The position numbers and the translations under genes are program-made. A DNA stretch of 64,000 nucleotides, from contig JAQWNP010000016.1 of the NCBI GenBank assembly GCA_029268515.1, positions 1 to 64,000 on the forward strand, written 5' to 3'. Below the pieces are notes generated by a model. The model saw only the letters and a list, made by a program, of their open reading frames with translations. It was not told the DNA's origin and searched no databases. Shown here in pieces: positions 52,317 through 61,452 of the stretch (position 1 is its first letter; each line of letters starts with the position of its first letter). Source of the stretch: Phycisphaerales bacterium (GTDB taxonomy: Bacteria > Planctomycetota > Phycisphaerae > Phycisphaerales > SM1A02).

Positions 52317-53462
52317 ATGCCTGCTTGGATTGCAAACTGTGGCTGGGGCATTTTCTGCACCGTCAGCTGGACCTGGTGCATTGGAATGTGGCTACCAATC
52401 CTCTTGATTCACCGGTTCGGGTGGGCTGGTTTCTGGTTGATTGCAATTCCTAATGTGCTTGGCTGCGCTGGCATGGGCTATGTCCTTCGTTCAAAGGAGG
52501 CTTCTCGCAAAGCAGTGACTCAAGCCGGCTTGAGTGTGACCTGGTTTTCGACTGTCACGATCGCCTACCATCTTTTCTTTCTAAGCATGATCGCCACTTT
52601 CATGACCTGGGCCTTTGCTCCAGATCCTGGACTGGTTTGGCTAAGCCTGTGGATTCCAATTGCAGTTTTTTCCATAGCTTGGTTTGTGAGTTATCTGCCA
52701 ACCATTTTGTGGTTGGTTGTTGCCAGCATCATCTTTGCAGCGACGATTGTGACTTTCTTCATCATTGGCCCCAATAATCTTGATCATGTCAGCGATCTTG
52801 CTGAGCAGGCACCGAGCGGTGCAATTGGCGCCGCCCCGATGTTTGCATTGGGATTTCTCCTTTGCCCGCATCTCGATGCAACACTGCACCGTGCCAGACA
52901 GGCAGTGAATGGACCGCATGCCTTTGGCATCTTTGGCCTTGGGTTTGCCTTCACGATGGTCTTTGTCGCCAGCTATGCGATGTATGCTCCATATGCTCTA
53001 CCATCACTGATAATCGCCTTCTTCGTATACCAGTCAATTTTTACAATCGCCGCACACCTTCGCGAGCTTCGACTGGGAGAACAATTCACATCCCGTGGAG
53101 AAGTGAATCGCGGCGGCAAGCGTTTTTATATGCTCAGCCCATTGGTGGTGCCATTAATATTTTGGCTCGCGTTAATGATTGGTGGCACAGCGTTGGATGA
53201 ACTATCGCTGGAGCGGGGGTATTTTCGATTTCTTGTGATGTATGGGCTCGTCTTCCCTGCAATCATGTTGATTTGGCTGCCGAATCGAACCAAGACTTCG
53301 CTGGTGTGGCTTGTCGTCGTTCTCTGCATCAGCTTGCCAATTGCAGAGTTCGGCATGTTTCGGCCCGCCTACTGGTTGCTTGTGATCCCTGTTTTCTTGA
53401 TTGTTGGCAGCGCGGTCATCCTCAGGCGCAGCAACACACCAAGAGTCAATCACATTAATTAA
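52317..53462 (+). CDS. Polytopic membrane protein of unknown function
   Basis: A 381-residue integral membrane protein with about ten predicted helices. A short Asp/Asn-rich loop (IIGPNNLDHVSDLAEQAPSG) and the segment GFLLCPHLDATLHRARQA lie near the middle. It somewhat resembles solute:sodium symporters in layout but I cannot match it to a named family. It overlaps the opposite-strand aquaporin stop by four bases. Confidence 0.72.
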   Translation: MPAWIANCGWGIFCTVSWTWCIGMWLPILLIHRFGWAGFWLIAIPNVLGCAGMGYVLRSKEASRKAVTQAGLSVTWFSTVTIAYHLFFLSMIATFMTWAFAPDPGLVWLSLWIPIAVFSIAWFVSYLPTILWLVVASIIFAATIVTFFIIGPNNLDHVSDLAEQAPSGAIGAAPMFALGFLLCPHLDATLHRARQAVNGPHAFGIFGLGFAFTMVFVASYAMYAPYALPSLIIAFFVYQSIFTIAAHLRELRLGEQFTSRGEVNRGGKRFYMLSPLVVPLIFWLALMIGGTALDELSLERGYFRFLVMYGLVFPAIMLIWLPNRTKTSLVWLVVVLCISLPIAEFGMFRPAYWLLVIPVFLIVGSAVILRRSNTPRVNHIN

Positions 53463-54244
53463 TCATTCATGCTTTGATGCTTTTGAGCTGCAACTGCCAA
53501 GTGTCCAAATGCCATGCGGTAGAGAATTGCGGCCGCGAGCGCGCCAATGATTGGCCCAACCCAGTAAACCCATTGAATGTGCCAGTAATCCATAGCAATA
53601 GCTGGCCCCAGACTTCGCGCAGGATTCATCGACGCGCCAGTCAGTTTTCCAAAGCACAGTACATCAACAGCCACGACCATACCGACTGGCAATCCCATGA
53701 GTATTGGACTGTCCAAACCACTCCGCTGATCAACCATCACGCCCATAATCACAAACATCAAAAAGAATGTCGCAATGGCCTCAAGAATCAGCACCCGCAC
53801 TGTGCTACCAGCAACATCCATTTGAGCAAGATCGCTAAAGAGCCCCACTGTGAGTCCAATATGCGCAACCGAACCCTCGTCAGCCCGAGTGATGGGTAAC
53901 TGAACACCTACGATTAGCCATTGAAGTAACAACGCTGCCACCGTCGCGCCTGAACACTGCGCAATGATAAATGCAAAGCACCGCCTCCATGATTGCTTAC
54001 CGAGTAGCGTGACTGCAATTGAGACAGCTGGGTTGAACTGTGCACCCGAAATATGAAACACCGCTGCAATGGTCGCTGTAATTGTCAATCCGCTGGCCAA
54101 AGCAATAGCCACAGCATCTTCACCGCCGACCACAATGACGGCCCCGCCCGTGACGAACATCAACATGAAGACTGAAATAAACTCCGCTAACAACCCTCTT
54201 GGCAGATTCATTCCTGCCAGAATTGCCCCATAGCGATCATCCAT
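53459..54244 (-). CDS. Aquaporin / MIP-family channel
   Basis: A channel of about 261 residues with six membrane helices and both family NPA boxes: GAQFNPAVSIAVT and TGASMNPARSLGPAIA. The Arg after the second NPA is conserved. The ATG at 54244 overlaps the secA stop by eight bases (ATGGATGA), so it is probably translated with secA; a longer frame to 54286 is less likely. Water or small neutral solutes are likely substrates. The channel subtype (AqpZ or glycerol facilitator) is not settled. Confidence 0.93.
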   Translation of the reverse strand: MDDRYGAILAGMNLPRGLLAEFISVFMLMFVTGGAVIVVGGEDAVAIALASGLTITATIAAVFHISGAQFNPAVSIAVTLLGKQSWRRCFAFIIAQCSGATVAALLLQWLIVGVQLPITRADEGSVAHIGLTVGLFSDLAQMDVAGSTVRVLILEAIATFFLMFVIMGVMVDQRSGLDSPILMGLPVGMVVAVDVLCFGKLTGASMNPARSLGPAIAMDYWHIQWVYWVGPIIGALAAAILYRMAFGHLAVAAQKHQSMND

Positions 54245-57200
54245 TACGGGCTCCACAGCACTTCTTGTACTTCTGGCCAGATCCACATGGACACGGCTCG
54301 TTGCGCCCCACCGTAACGGCAGCTCGTACTGGCTGCTGCTTCTTCTTCGCTGCGCCGCCAGCCTGATTTGCTGCCTCTAAGTCGCGTTGCTGCTGTTTTG
54401 TACCACGTGCCGCTGCAGTGGCTGCGACTGCAGCAGCTGTTGCAGAAGACGCTGGTGCTGGTGGCGCTGCCTGCTGCCCTCGACCAGTTTGCATCGCCTC
54501 TGGAGCAGGGTCCTGCTGCGAAGGCGACGCTTGCTGCTGACGACCTTGGGGGGGCGCCAATTGAGGTTGCAGCTTCGCTTTGAAAATAAGACCAGTCAGT
54601 TTGTCTCTGACTGACTCATGCATTTCATCAAACAGTCGTGACCCCTCGCGTTTGAATTCAATACGAGGATCACGTTGACTAAACGAACGAAATCCAATTG
54701 ACTCTCGCAATTGGTCCATCTGATACAAATGTTCCTTCCAACTTTGATCAAGTATCTGCAAAAGTATCCAACGCTCAAACTGCGATAGTTCTGCACGCAT
54801 GACAGTCAACATCTTCGCACGAGTCGCTTCCATTATGTCTTGCTCTGCATCAACTCGCTCATCATCGGTCAATGATGCAAACATCTCTTTCTGGAACCAC
54901 TTATCCAATGCATCAACGTCATTGCCAACTGTTTTCAAAGTTCTTTGTGCTCGTGAATCAACTTTTCCATTCTGCCACCCCTGGGCTTGCTCGACTAAAA
55001 GTTCACGAAGTTCTGCTGGCCGATCGGAGGGCAGATTTGAGGGATCCCAATCAAGTTCATAACGAGCATTAACCCAACGACAGAGCTGCTCAATCGCACC
55101 TGGCTGCTCATTCTGCAACGCAGAGGTTGTCATATCCAGTGCAAAGTCAATGGGGTATGTCAGCTCTCGGTTCTGATAGGCCTCTCGAGCCTTATCCGAA
55201 AGTTGGTCAATCGCTTTGTCTCGATCTTCCATCAACGCATATTCTTCTACATCAATTTGAATGCCCATCTTGCTATCGAGCCACTTACCTAACTCTGTAG
55301 AACCATAAGATTTGCTGCTGTACTGATCGACCGGCGAGAGATCCGCCGCATCGATTAAGGTTTCTGCAGCGCTATGAATCGCCGTCACGATCTCTTCTTT
55401 ACTCATCTGCTTAATCTGTGAGATTTTTAGATTCGATTTGAATGTCGAGTTTGCCCAATCGCAAAGCCCTTTGTAGTCACACTGCTCACTGGACTCGTGT
55501 GCCAGAGTGCCTTTACCGAGATCGATCTCTTCAGAAAGGTACTCACCGATCGTGACCCGAATAATGTTTCCGGAATCCTCCTTCGCATCCGTCTTTATCC
55601 GCTTATGCAAATCAACCAGGTCCGTTTCACGAAGACGCTCCGCCCCAATTTGCACACCAAGATTCTCTCGCACCCATTCAGCGATGCACTTTGGGCCGTA
55701 GAGCTTGTCTAAAAATCGGTAGGCTGCGTCTGCCATCGATTCATCAATATTTTCAAAGATCAGACCTTTGATGTCATGACCCACAAGAATGCGCTGACGC
55801 AGACCATAGAAACTGTGACGCTGCAGATCCATCACTTCGTCGTACTCGAGTATATTTTTTCGAATAAGGAAGTTGCGTTCTTCAACTTTTCGTTGTGCCC
55901 GGCCTACGGCCTTATCAAGCATGGCGTGCTCAATAGCATCGCCTTCCTTCATGCCCAACCGGCTCAAAATCTTGAGTGTTGTCGGCCCTGCAAACATTTT
56001 CATCAAATCATCTTCAAGACTCAGATAGAAACGTGTCGAACCTTTGTCACCTTGTCTTCCAGATCGGCCTCTGAGCTGATTGTCGATACGGCGCGACTCA
56101 TGGCGCTCTGTACCAATCACATGAAGTCCACCCAGATCTTCAATACTGTTGAAGAACCGAAGATTTTGCATCAAACAGTTACCCGACTCGTCGAGGGAAT
56201 TCACCAATTCACTTTCTGACTTACCTGAGCTCTTGCCTCGCGCCATCCAGCAATACTCGTCATACCAGTGACGCAACAGAGCCAGGCGAATATCTCTATC
56301 CTCCATCGCATCAACCTGGGCCTTCTTCATTCCCAGTTCCTTCGGCGCCATATGCCGATACACCTGCGAGATAACTTCTTCCTCAGGCTGCTCTGCAGTC
56401 ACCCCCTTGGGACAAATTCCTCGCCGCTTCCAATGTTCAATAATTGCTTCATTCGTAAGTGAAGTCAATTTGATATCCGTACCACGGCCTGCCATGTTGG
56501 TTGCAATCATCACAGCACCCAACTGACCAGCGTTTGTAATGATCTCTGATTCGCGATCATGCTGCTCAGCATTAAGCACTTCATGAGGAATGTTAAAACG
56601 ACGTGACAGTGACTCACTAAGCTCCTTCGACCGCTCTACGCTGGTGGTGCCAACCAACACCGGCCTTCCAGCATCATGAAAGCTTTTAACCTCATCAACA
56701 ATTGCGTTGAGCTTATCTTTCGCGGTCATAAAGATGAGATCATTGCGATCCTCACGAATCACAGGAACATTGGTCGGAATGACAACCACATCTAGCTTGT
56801 AGATCTCATAGAACTCCGTGGCTTCTGTATCAGCTGTTCCTGTCATACCAGCCAGCTTGTCATAAAGCTTGTAGAAGTTTTGAATAGTAATAGTCGCCAT
56901 GGTCTGCGTTTCTTGTTTAATCGGAACGCTTTCCTTGGATTCAATTGCCTGATGCAGTCCATCAGACCACTGTCGGCCAACCATTTTTCGGCCCGTATTC
57001 TGATCAACGATTACGATCGATGCCGTACCATCCTGATCCGCCGCAACGATATAGTCTCGATCCCGTTGATAAACCGTGTGAGCTCGAATGGCCTGCTCAA
57101 GGAGGTGCGGCACATCAACATTTTCACCAACATAAAATGAACCAATATTGGCTTCTCTTTGCGACTCTGAAATACCATCATGCGTCAGGTGAGCGCGTTT

Positions 57201-58403
57201 TTTATCAAGCTCTACTTCGTAGTATTGGGTAAATTTATCTCGGTCTTCTTCCAGTTTTAACAACTCTTTGCGAGCTTGATTGAGCGACTCTCGCATTGCC
57301 GGAAGGCCCTCTTTATCTCGGGCCGTTCGTATATCTCCCTCAAGGCCTGAAACCTTAACCATACATTCCTGTACCTTCAGATCGAGTGCCTCCCACGGCT
57401 TCTGCTTTTCAAGCAGAAAACGAGCCAGACGATCTGCAAGGTCGTAACGCGGCTGATGATCATGCGCTGGCCCTGAGATAATCAATGGCGTTCGAGCTTC
57501 ATCAATCAGCGTCGAATCGACTTCGTCAACAATTGCCATATTACGTTTCTTTTGATACTGCTCTTCAACACTTAATTTCATATTGTCGCGCAGATAATCA
57601 AAACCAAACTCACTGGTCGTTCCATACAACACGTCGCAGTCATAAGCTGACTTCTTCATCTCGTGTGGCTGCATATGCATTGGATGAATCGCACCAACTG
57701 TTAAACCAAGGCTATAAAAGAACGGGAATGTCCAGTCGCGGTCACGCTGAACTAAATAGTCATTCACAGTGACCACATGAACCTGATGATCTTGTATGGC
57801 GTTGAGATAACAAGCAAGTGGTGCCACAATTGTCTTGCCTTCACCAGTTTTCATTTCAGCGATGCGACCTTCATAGAGCACAATGGCCCCAATGATCTGT
57901 ACATCAAACGGACGAGCCCTAAAGGGTGGCTTCGATTCTGGATAAAGTTCACGCACCGCGTCGTACACCACATTGGGTATATCTACCCAAAGCCATGGAT
58001 CCACAGCACTCGAATTTCCCAGCAGTCGCCCTTCTGGGGCCTTCGGCTGAGACGCTGCAATTTCGGCAACCACGCCGTCAAATGCTGCCCTTGCATCTGA
58101 GGCAAGAGCTGACGGATCAAATCCGTGGATCGGATTAAAGATGTTGCGAATACCCACATTTCGATCCATGGCCTCACGGGCAACCGCGAAGACCTCCGGA
58201 ATCATGCTTTGTGGACTCGCACCATCACTGATCTGCTTCCGAAATTCGTCTGTCTTCGCAAGCAACTGCGCATCTGTCATGACGCGCACAGAAGGTTCCT
58301 GGGCGGAGACCTCATCTACGATTCGTAGGTAATGTTTAACCATGCGCTCATTGCGCGTACCAAAGACCTTTTTGAAGGCCTTACCAACAACGGGAATACC
58401 CAT
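54237..58403 (-). CDS. secA: Protein translocase ATPase SecA (enlarged)
   Basis: A motor driving preproteins through SecYEG. At about 1388 residues it is far longer than the 901 of E. coli. The start is the ATG at 58403, with GAGGT six to seven bases upstream. Walker A MKTGEGKT is near residues 185-192, about 83 positions later than usual because of an insert at about 84-165. A coiled-coil insert lies near 325-395 and another of about 100 residues near 645-760, with further length in the C-terminal scaffold. The tail has the zinc-binding SEC-C motif (CPCGSGQKYKKCCG). The next gene (aquaporin) overlaps its stop. Confidence 0.96.
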   Translation of the reverse strand: MGIPVVGKAFKKVFGTRNERMVKHYLRIVDEVSAQEPSVRVMTDAQLLAKTDEFRKQISDGASPQSMIPEVFAVAREAMDRNVGIRNIFNPIHGFDPSALASDARAAFDGVVAEIAASQPKAPEGRLLGNSSAVDPWLWVDIPNVVYDAVRELYPESKPPFRARPFDVQIIGAIVLYEGRIAEMKTGEGKTIVAPLACYLNAIQDHQVHVVTVNDYLVQRDRDWTFPFFYSLGLTVGAIHPMHMQPHEMKKSAYDCDVLYGTTSEFGFDYLRDNMKLSVEEQYQKKRNMAIVDEVDSTLIDEARTPLIISGPAHDHQPRYDLADRLARFLLEKQKPWEALDLKVQECMVKVSGLEGDIRTARDKEGLPAMRESLNQARKELLKLEEDRDKFTQYYEVELDKKRAHLTHDGISESQREANIGSFYVGENVDVPHLLEQAIRAHTVYQRDRDYIVAADQDGTASIVIVDQNTGRKMVGRQWSDGLHQAIESKESVPIKQETQTMATITIQNFYKLYDKLAGMTGTADTEATEFYEIYKLDVVVIPTNVPVIREDRNDLIFMTAKDKLNAIVDEVKSFHDAGRPVLVGTTSVERSKELSESLSRRFNIPHEVLNAEQHDRESEIITNAGQLGAVMIATNMAGRGTDIKLTSLTNEAIIEHWKRRGICPKGVTAEQPEEEVISQVYRHMAPKELGMKKAQVDAMEDRDIRLALLRHWYDEYCWMARGKSSGKSESELVNSLDESGNCLMQNLRFFNSIEDLGGLHVIGTERHESRRIDNQLRGRSGRQGDKGSTRFYLSLEDDLMKMFAGPTTLKILSRLGMKEGDAIEHAMLDKAVGRAQRKVEERNFLIRKNILEYDEVMDLQRHSFYGLRQRILVGHDIKGLIFENIDESMADAAYRFLDKLYGPKCIAEWVRENLGVQIGAERLRETDLVDLHKRIKTDAKEDSGNIIRVTIGEYLSEEIDLGKGTLAHESSEQCDYKGLCDWANSTFKSNLKISQIKQMSKEEIVTAIHSAAETLIDAADLSPVDQYSSKSYGSTELGKWLDSKMGIQIDVEEYALMEDRDKAIDQLSDKAREAYQNRELTYPIDFALDMTTSALQNEQPGAIEQLCRWVNARYELDWDPSNLPSDRPAELRELLVEQAQGWQNGKVDSRAQRTLKTVGNDVDALDKWFQKEMFASLTDDERVDAEQDIMEATRAKMLTVMRAELSQFERWILLQILDQSWKEHLYQMDQLRESIGFRSFSQRDPRIEFKREGSRLFDEMHESVRDKLTGLIFKAKLQPQLAPPQGRQQQASPSQQDPAPEAMQTGRGQQAAPPAPASSATAAAVAATAAARGTKQQQRDLEAANQAGGAAKKKQQPVRAAVTVGRNEPCPCGSGQKYKKCCGARNG

Positions 58404-58517
58404 CACAGGACCTCATTAAATAACTCTATTTTGTTAATAAAAAGTCTCTCCGAAACAACCTGACCCTCATCGCCAAAAAGGCGTATTGAAAGCCACAAGT
58501 CGTTCGAAAGACGCGAT

Positions 58518-58904
58518 TCAGCCAATCTGCAGCAGTGGCGGTGGTATATTCAGCAAAGCAACACGTAAAGGCTGACGCTTGGTCAACTTGTCGCCTGAAA
58601 GAGGCATGGCAATAAGCTGCTGCCCTAGAAACTCGCAAAGCTCAGACGTACTGAGAGCCTTCTCGCCAAAGTTCTGTCGTTCCCGACAACCATCATGAAG
58701 ATCCCAAACCGCTTGAGTCGCTAGTAAGCCTGCAACAATACAGAGCGTTTCCGCTTCTTGAGCTCGCCAACCTAGGTGCCGATGAGCACTTGTCAGGTTT
58801 GACTGACTCGGCTCGCTCGCCATAACGACCACCAAAATCGTAGCTACAAGAGCAATTGACCTCGATGATGATCGGAAACCAGGTTGTGAAGACAAGTGGG
58901 CCAT
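58518..58904 (-). CDS. Small exported protein of unknown function
   Basis: About 128 residues from the ATG at 58904, which has GGAG six bases upstream; a longer frame to 58982 lacks this. The N-terminus is a signal peptide or anchor (RSIALVATILVVVMASEP). The rest has four cysteines and is otherwise featureless to me. It lies 114 bases upstream of secA on the same strand and could share its promoter. It could also be a chance frame, but start site and signal favour a gene. Confidence 0.6.
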   Translation of the reverse strand: MAHLSSQPGFRSSSRSIALVATILVVVMASEPSQSNLTSAHRHLGWRAQEAETLCIVAGLLATQAVWDLHDGCRERQNFGEKALSTSELCEFLGQQLIAMPLSGDKLTKRQPLRVALLNIPPPLLQIG

Positions 58905-59061
58905 TGAATCTCCGCTAGGTAGATCATTATCTACTGTAAAAAGACCCCAGACAAGCCCTGGACTCCAGGTAAGATCATTCAATAATGCCTCGCAGCCTAA
59001 GATAGGTACCCCCAGACCACCGATTCCCTACTTCAAGGACCTTTTCGCGATCAAAGACCCT

Positions 59062-61260
59062 ATGTCACCAGATTCGGTAAATCCAAGCCAGTCAGCTAAC
59101 CAAGTCATCCTCAAGGTGGACGGCATGACCTGCGCCAGCTGCGCACAGTCTATTCAGAGAACCCTTGAAGGTCAGGAGGGCGTTGAAACTGCAGTCGTCA
59201 GCTTACCTCTCAATAGAGCGACGATCTCGGGCCAGGATGTAGACGCCGCAGCGATGGCCAAGGTGATCAAGAAGAGTGGCTTCAACGCAGAACCCTTTTC
59301 AGAGGATCAGACCATTGGTGAACTGCTCACCGACATCGAACAACAACAGCTGCGCAACACAAACCAGTGGAAGTGGCGGGCTGTCCTTGGTCTCAGCGTT
59401 TGGATCCCACTCGAAATTCTACATTGGACCTTCCGTGGACACGATTCCATGGCACTACAGTGGGTCATGTTTGCTGGAGCCACCGCAGTCATTCTCTTCG
59501 TGGGATGGGGGTTCCTCCGATCGGCATTTCTTGCCGCACTGCAGCGCACCACAAACATGGACACCCTCATTACGATCGGTGCTGGAACCGCCTATGTATA
59601 TTCACTGGTGCTCTTTATCCAGCAGCTACTCGGTATCCATGATGGGATGGGGTATTTTGCAGAAGCATCGGGACTACTTGGTCTCATTAGCTTGGGACAT
59701 TGGCTTGAAGCAAGATCATCCGCCAAGGCCGGGTCCGCGGTACGTGACCTGCTTGAACTGCAACCAGATCACGCGGCCCTTCTCGAAGATGATGGAACCA
59801 CGCGGGATGTCAAGAGTGCGGATTTAGTCCCAGGCGATCGCGTCATCATTCGTCCGGGCGATGCCGTTCCCGTTGATGGCATCGTGCTTGAAGGCCATTC
59901 GGAAGTTGATGAAGCCATTGTGACAGGTGAGTCTCGACTCATTGAGAAGAAGCCGGGCGATTCGGTGGTCGCTGCAGCGATCAATACCACTGGCCGGCTC
60001 GTTATCAAAGCCAGCGTCGATGGTCGACACACCACTGTTTCTCGCATTGCAGAATTGGTCAGCGAAGCCCAGGCTAGCAAGGCAGATATTCAGCGCGTCG
60101 CCGACCGCCTTGCTCGCGTTTTTGTCCCCGCTGTCTTGATCATTGCGGCCGTCACCATCGCCACTTGGGGGTCTTTCGGCAATTGGTCGACCGGCGTGAT
60201 TGCAGCGGTCACCGTCTTGATTATTTCATGCCCCTGCGCCCTTGGTCTTGCCACACCAATGGCGGTCATGGTTGGCGCGGGTTCGGCAAGTAAACGGGGT
60301 ATTTTGATCAAGTCAGCAGGCGCGCTTGAAGTTGCTGGACGATCGAAACGAATCATCTTTGATAAAACTGGAACGCTGACCAAGGGCCAAGCAGAACTTA
60401 CCTCGATCGCACCAACTGATTCGCAGATGTCACCTGACGAGCTGCTTGGAATCGCCGCCCAAGCTGAAAGCGCCAGCGAGCACCCGATTGGACAGGCGAT
60501 TGTGGCCGCTGCGGAAAAACGCGGAATCACCGTCTCACAGCCCGATGAATTTAAGTCCACTTCAGGCCACGGTGTTTGGGCGCGTGTCGGAGATCAGGAA
60601 ATTATTGTTCGCCGTGATCCTGAGGCCACTTGTCAGGTACTCGTCAACAATGAGATCAAAGGCACCATCACGCTTGATGATCAGCCTCGTGAGGATGCTG
60701 CAGAGGCCATTCGTGCGTTGGAAGCGCTGGGCATCTCAGTACACATGCTGACAGGTGATCGTCAAAGTGCAGCAGAACGAATTGCGGCAGAGATTGGTAT
60801 TAAGAAAGAGAATATCACTGCAGATGTAACTCCAGAGGAAAAGCATGCATTTGTAAAAGCCAATGCTGATGGTGCAGTCATGGTCGGTGATGGCATCAAT
60901 GATGCAGCTGCGCTGGCCACTGCTGATTTGGGGATTGCGATGGCCTCTGGCACCAATATCGCAATTGAATCCGCGAATGTGGTGATACCCAACAATCGCG
61001 TCTTAGCGGTTCCAGAGACAATCGTGATTGCACGCAAATCACTACGTACCATTCATCAGAATCTCTTCTTTGCTTTTGTCTACAACACTTGCGCGATTCC
61101 TATTGCCGCACTCGGGCTGATGGCTGAATACGGCCCAATGATTGCGGCGCTTGCCATGGGGCTCAGTGATGTCTGTGTCATTGGCAATGCTCTGAGGCTC
61201 CAGTCGCGACTCCGACGCGGACGGCCACTGCTGCCCAAAATTCCAGCAAGATCCAAGTGA
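59062..61260 (+). CDS. copA: Copper-exporting P1B-type ATPase CopA
   Basis: A 732-residue heavy-metal pump with one N-terminal metal-binding domain (GMTCASC, Cys-24 and Cys-27) and eight membrane helices. The transmembrane metal site is CPC (Cys-390, Cys-392), the phosphorylation motif DKTGTLT has Asp-434, the HP motif is SEHPIG with His-474, and the hinge is MVGDGINDAAAL. The CPC site and the NxYG-type end of helix region fit copper(I) export. No copper chaperone or regulator gene adjoins it. Confidence 0.94.
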   Translation: MSPDSVNPSQSANQVILKVDGMTCASCAQSIQRTLEGQEGVETAVVSLPLNRATISGQDVDAAAMAKVIKKSGFNAEPFSEDQTIGELLTDIEQQQLRNTNQWKWRAVLGLSVWIPLEILHWTFRGHDSMALQWVMFAGATAVILFVGWGFLRSAFLAALQRTTNMDTLITIGAGTAYVYSLVLFIQQLLGIHDGMGYFAEASGLLGLISLGHWLEARSSAKAGSAVRDLLELQPDHAALLEDDGTTRDVKSADLVPGDRVIIRPGDAVPVDGIVLEGHSEVDEAIVTGESRLIEKKPGDSVVAAAINTTGRLVIKASVDGRHTTVSRIAELVSEAQASKADIQRVADRLARVFVPAVLIIAAVTIATWGSFGNWSTGVIAAVTVLIISCPCALGLATPMAVMVGAGSASKRGILIKSAGALEVAGRSKRIIFDKTGTLTKGQAELTSIAPTDSQMSPDELLGIAAQAESASEHPIGQAIVAAAEKRGITVSQPDEFKSTSGHGVWARVGDQEIIVRRDPEATCQVLVNNEIKGTITLDDQPREDAAEAIRALEALGISVHMLTGDRQSAAERIAAEIGIKKENITADVTPEEKHAFVKANADGAVMVGDGINDAAALATADLGIAMASGTNIAIESANVVIPNNRVLAVPETIVIARKSLRTIHQNLFFAFVYNTCAIPIAALGLMAEYGPMIAALAMGLSDVCVIGNALRLQSRLRRGRPLLPKIPARSK

Positions 61261-61452
61261 GATCACAAAATACCGCCGCTGAGATGACATTTTCATGTCC
61301 CTAAATCACGACTCAACCGACAATCAAGGAGAGAGTCCCGAGATTTGCTGGCTTAGACAGGCCTTGGGAACGTAGGATTGAGGGGTGTGCCTATTGTGAG
61401 CCGGGCTCACACCACAGGATGGAATGTCCCGGTCTTGACGGGCAAAGGACCA

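Noticed and set aside
58426-58638. A 70-codon minus-strand frame between secA and the small exported protein
   Set aside because: Mostly overlaps the exported-protein gene in another frame and shows no start site or recognisable domain.
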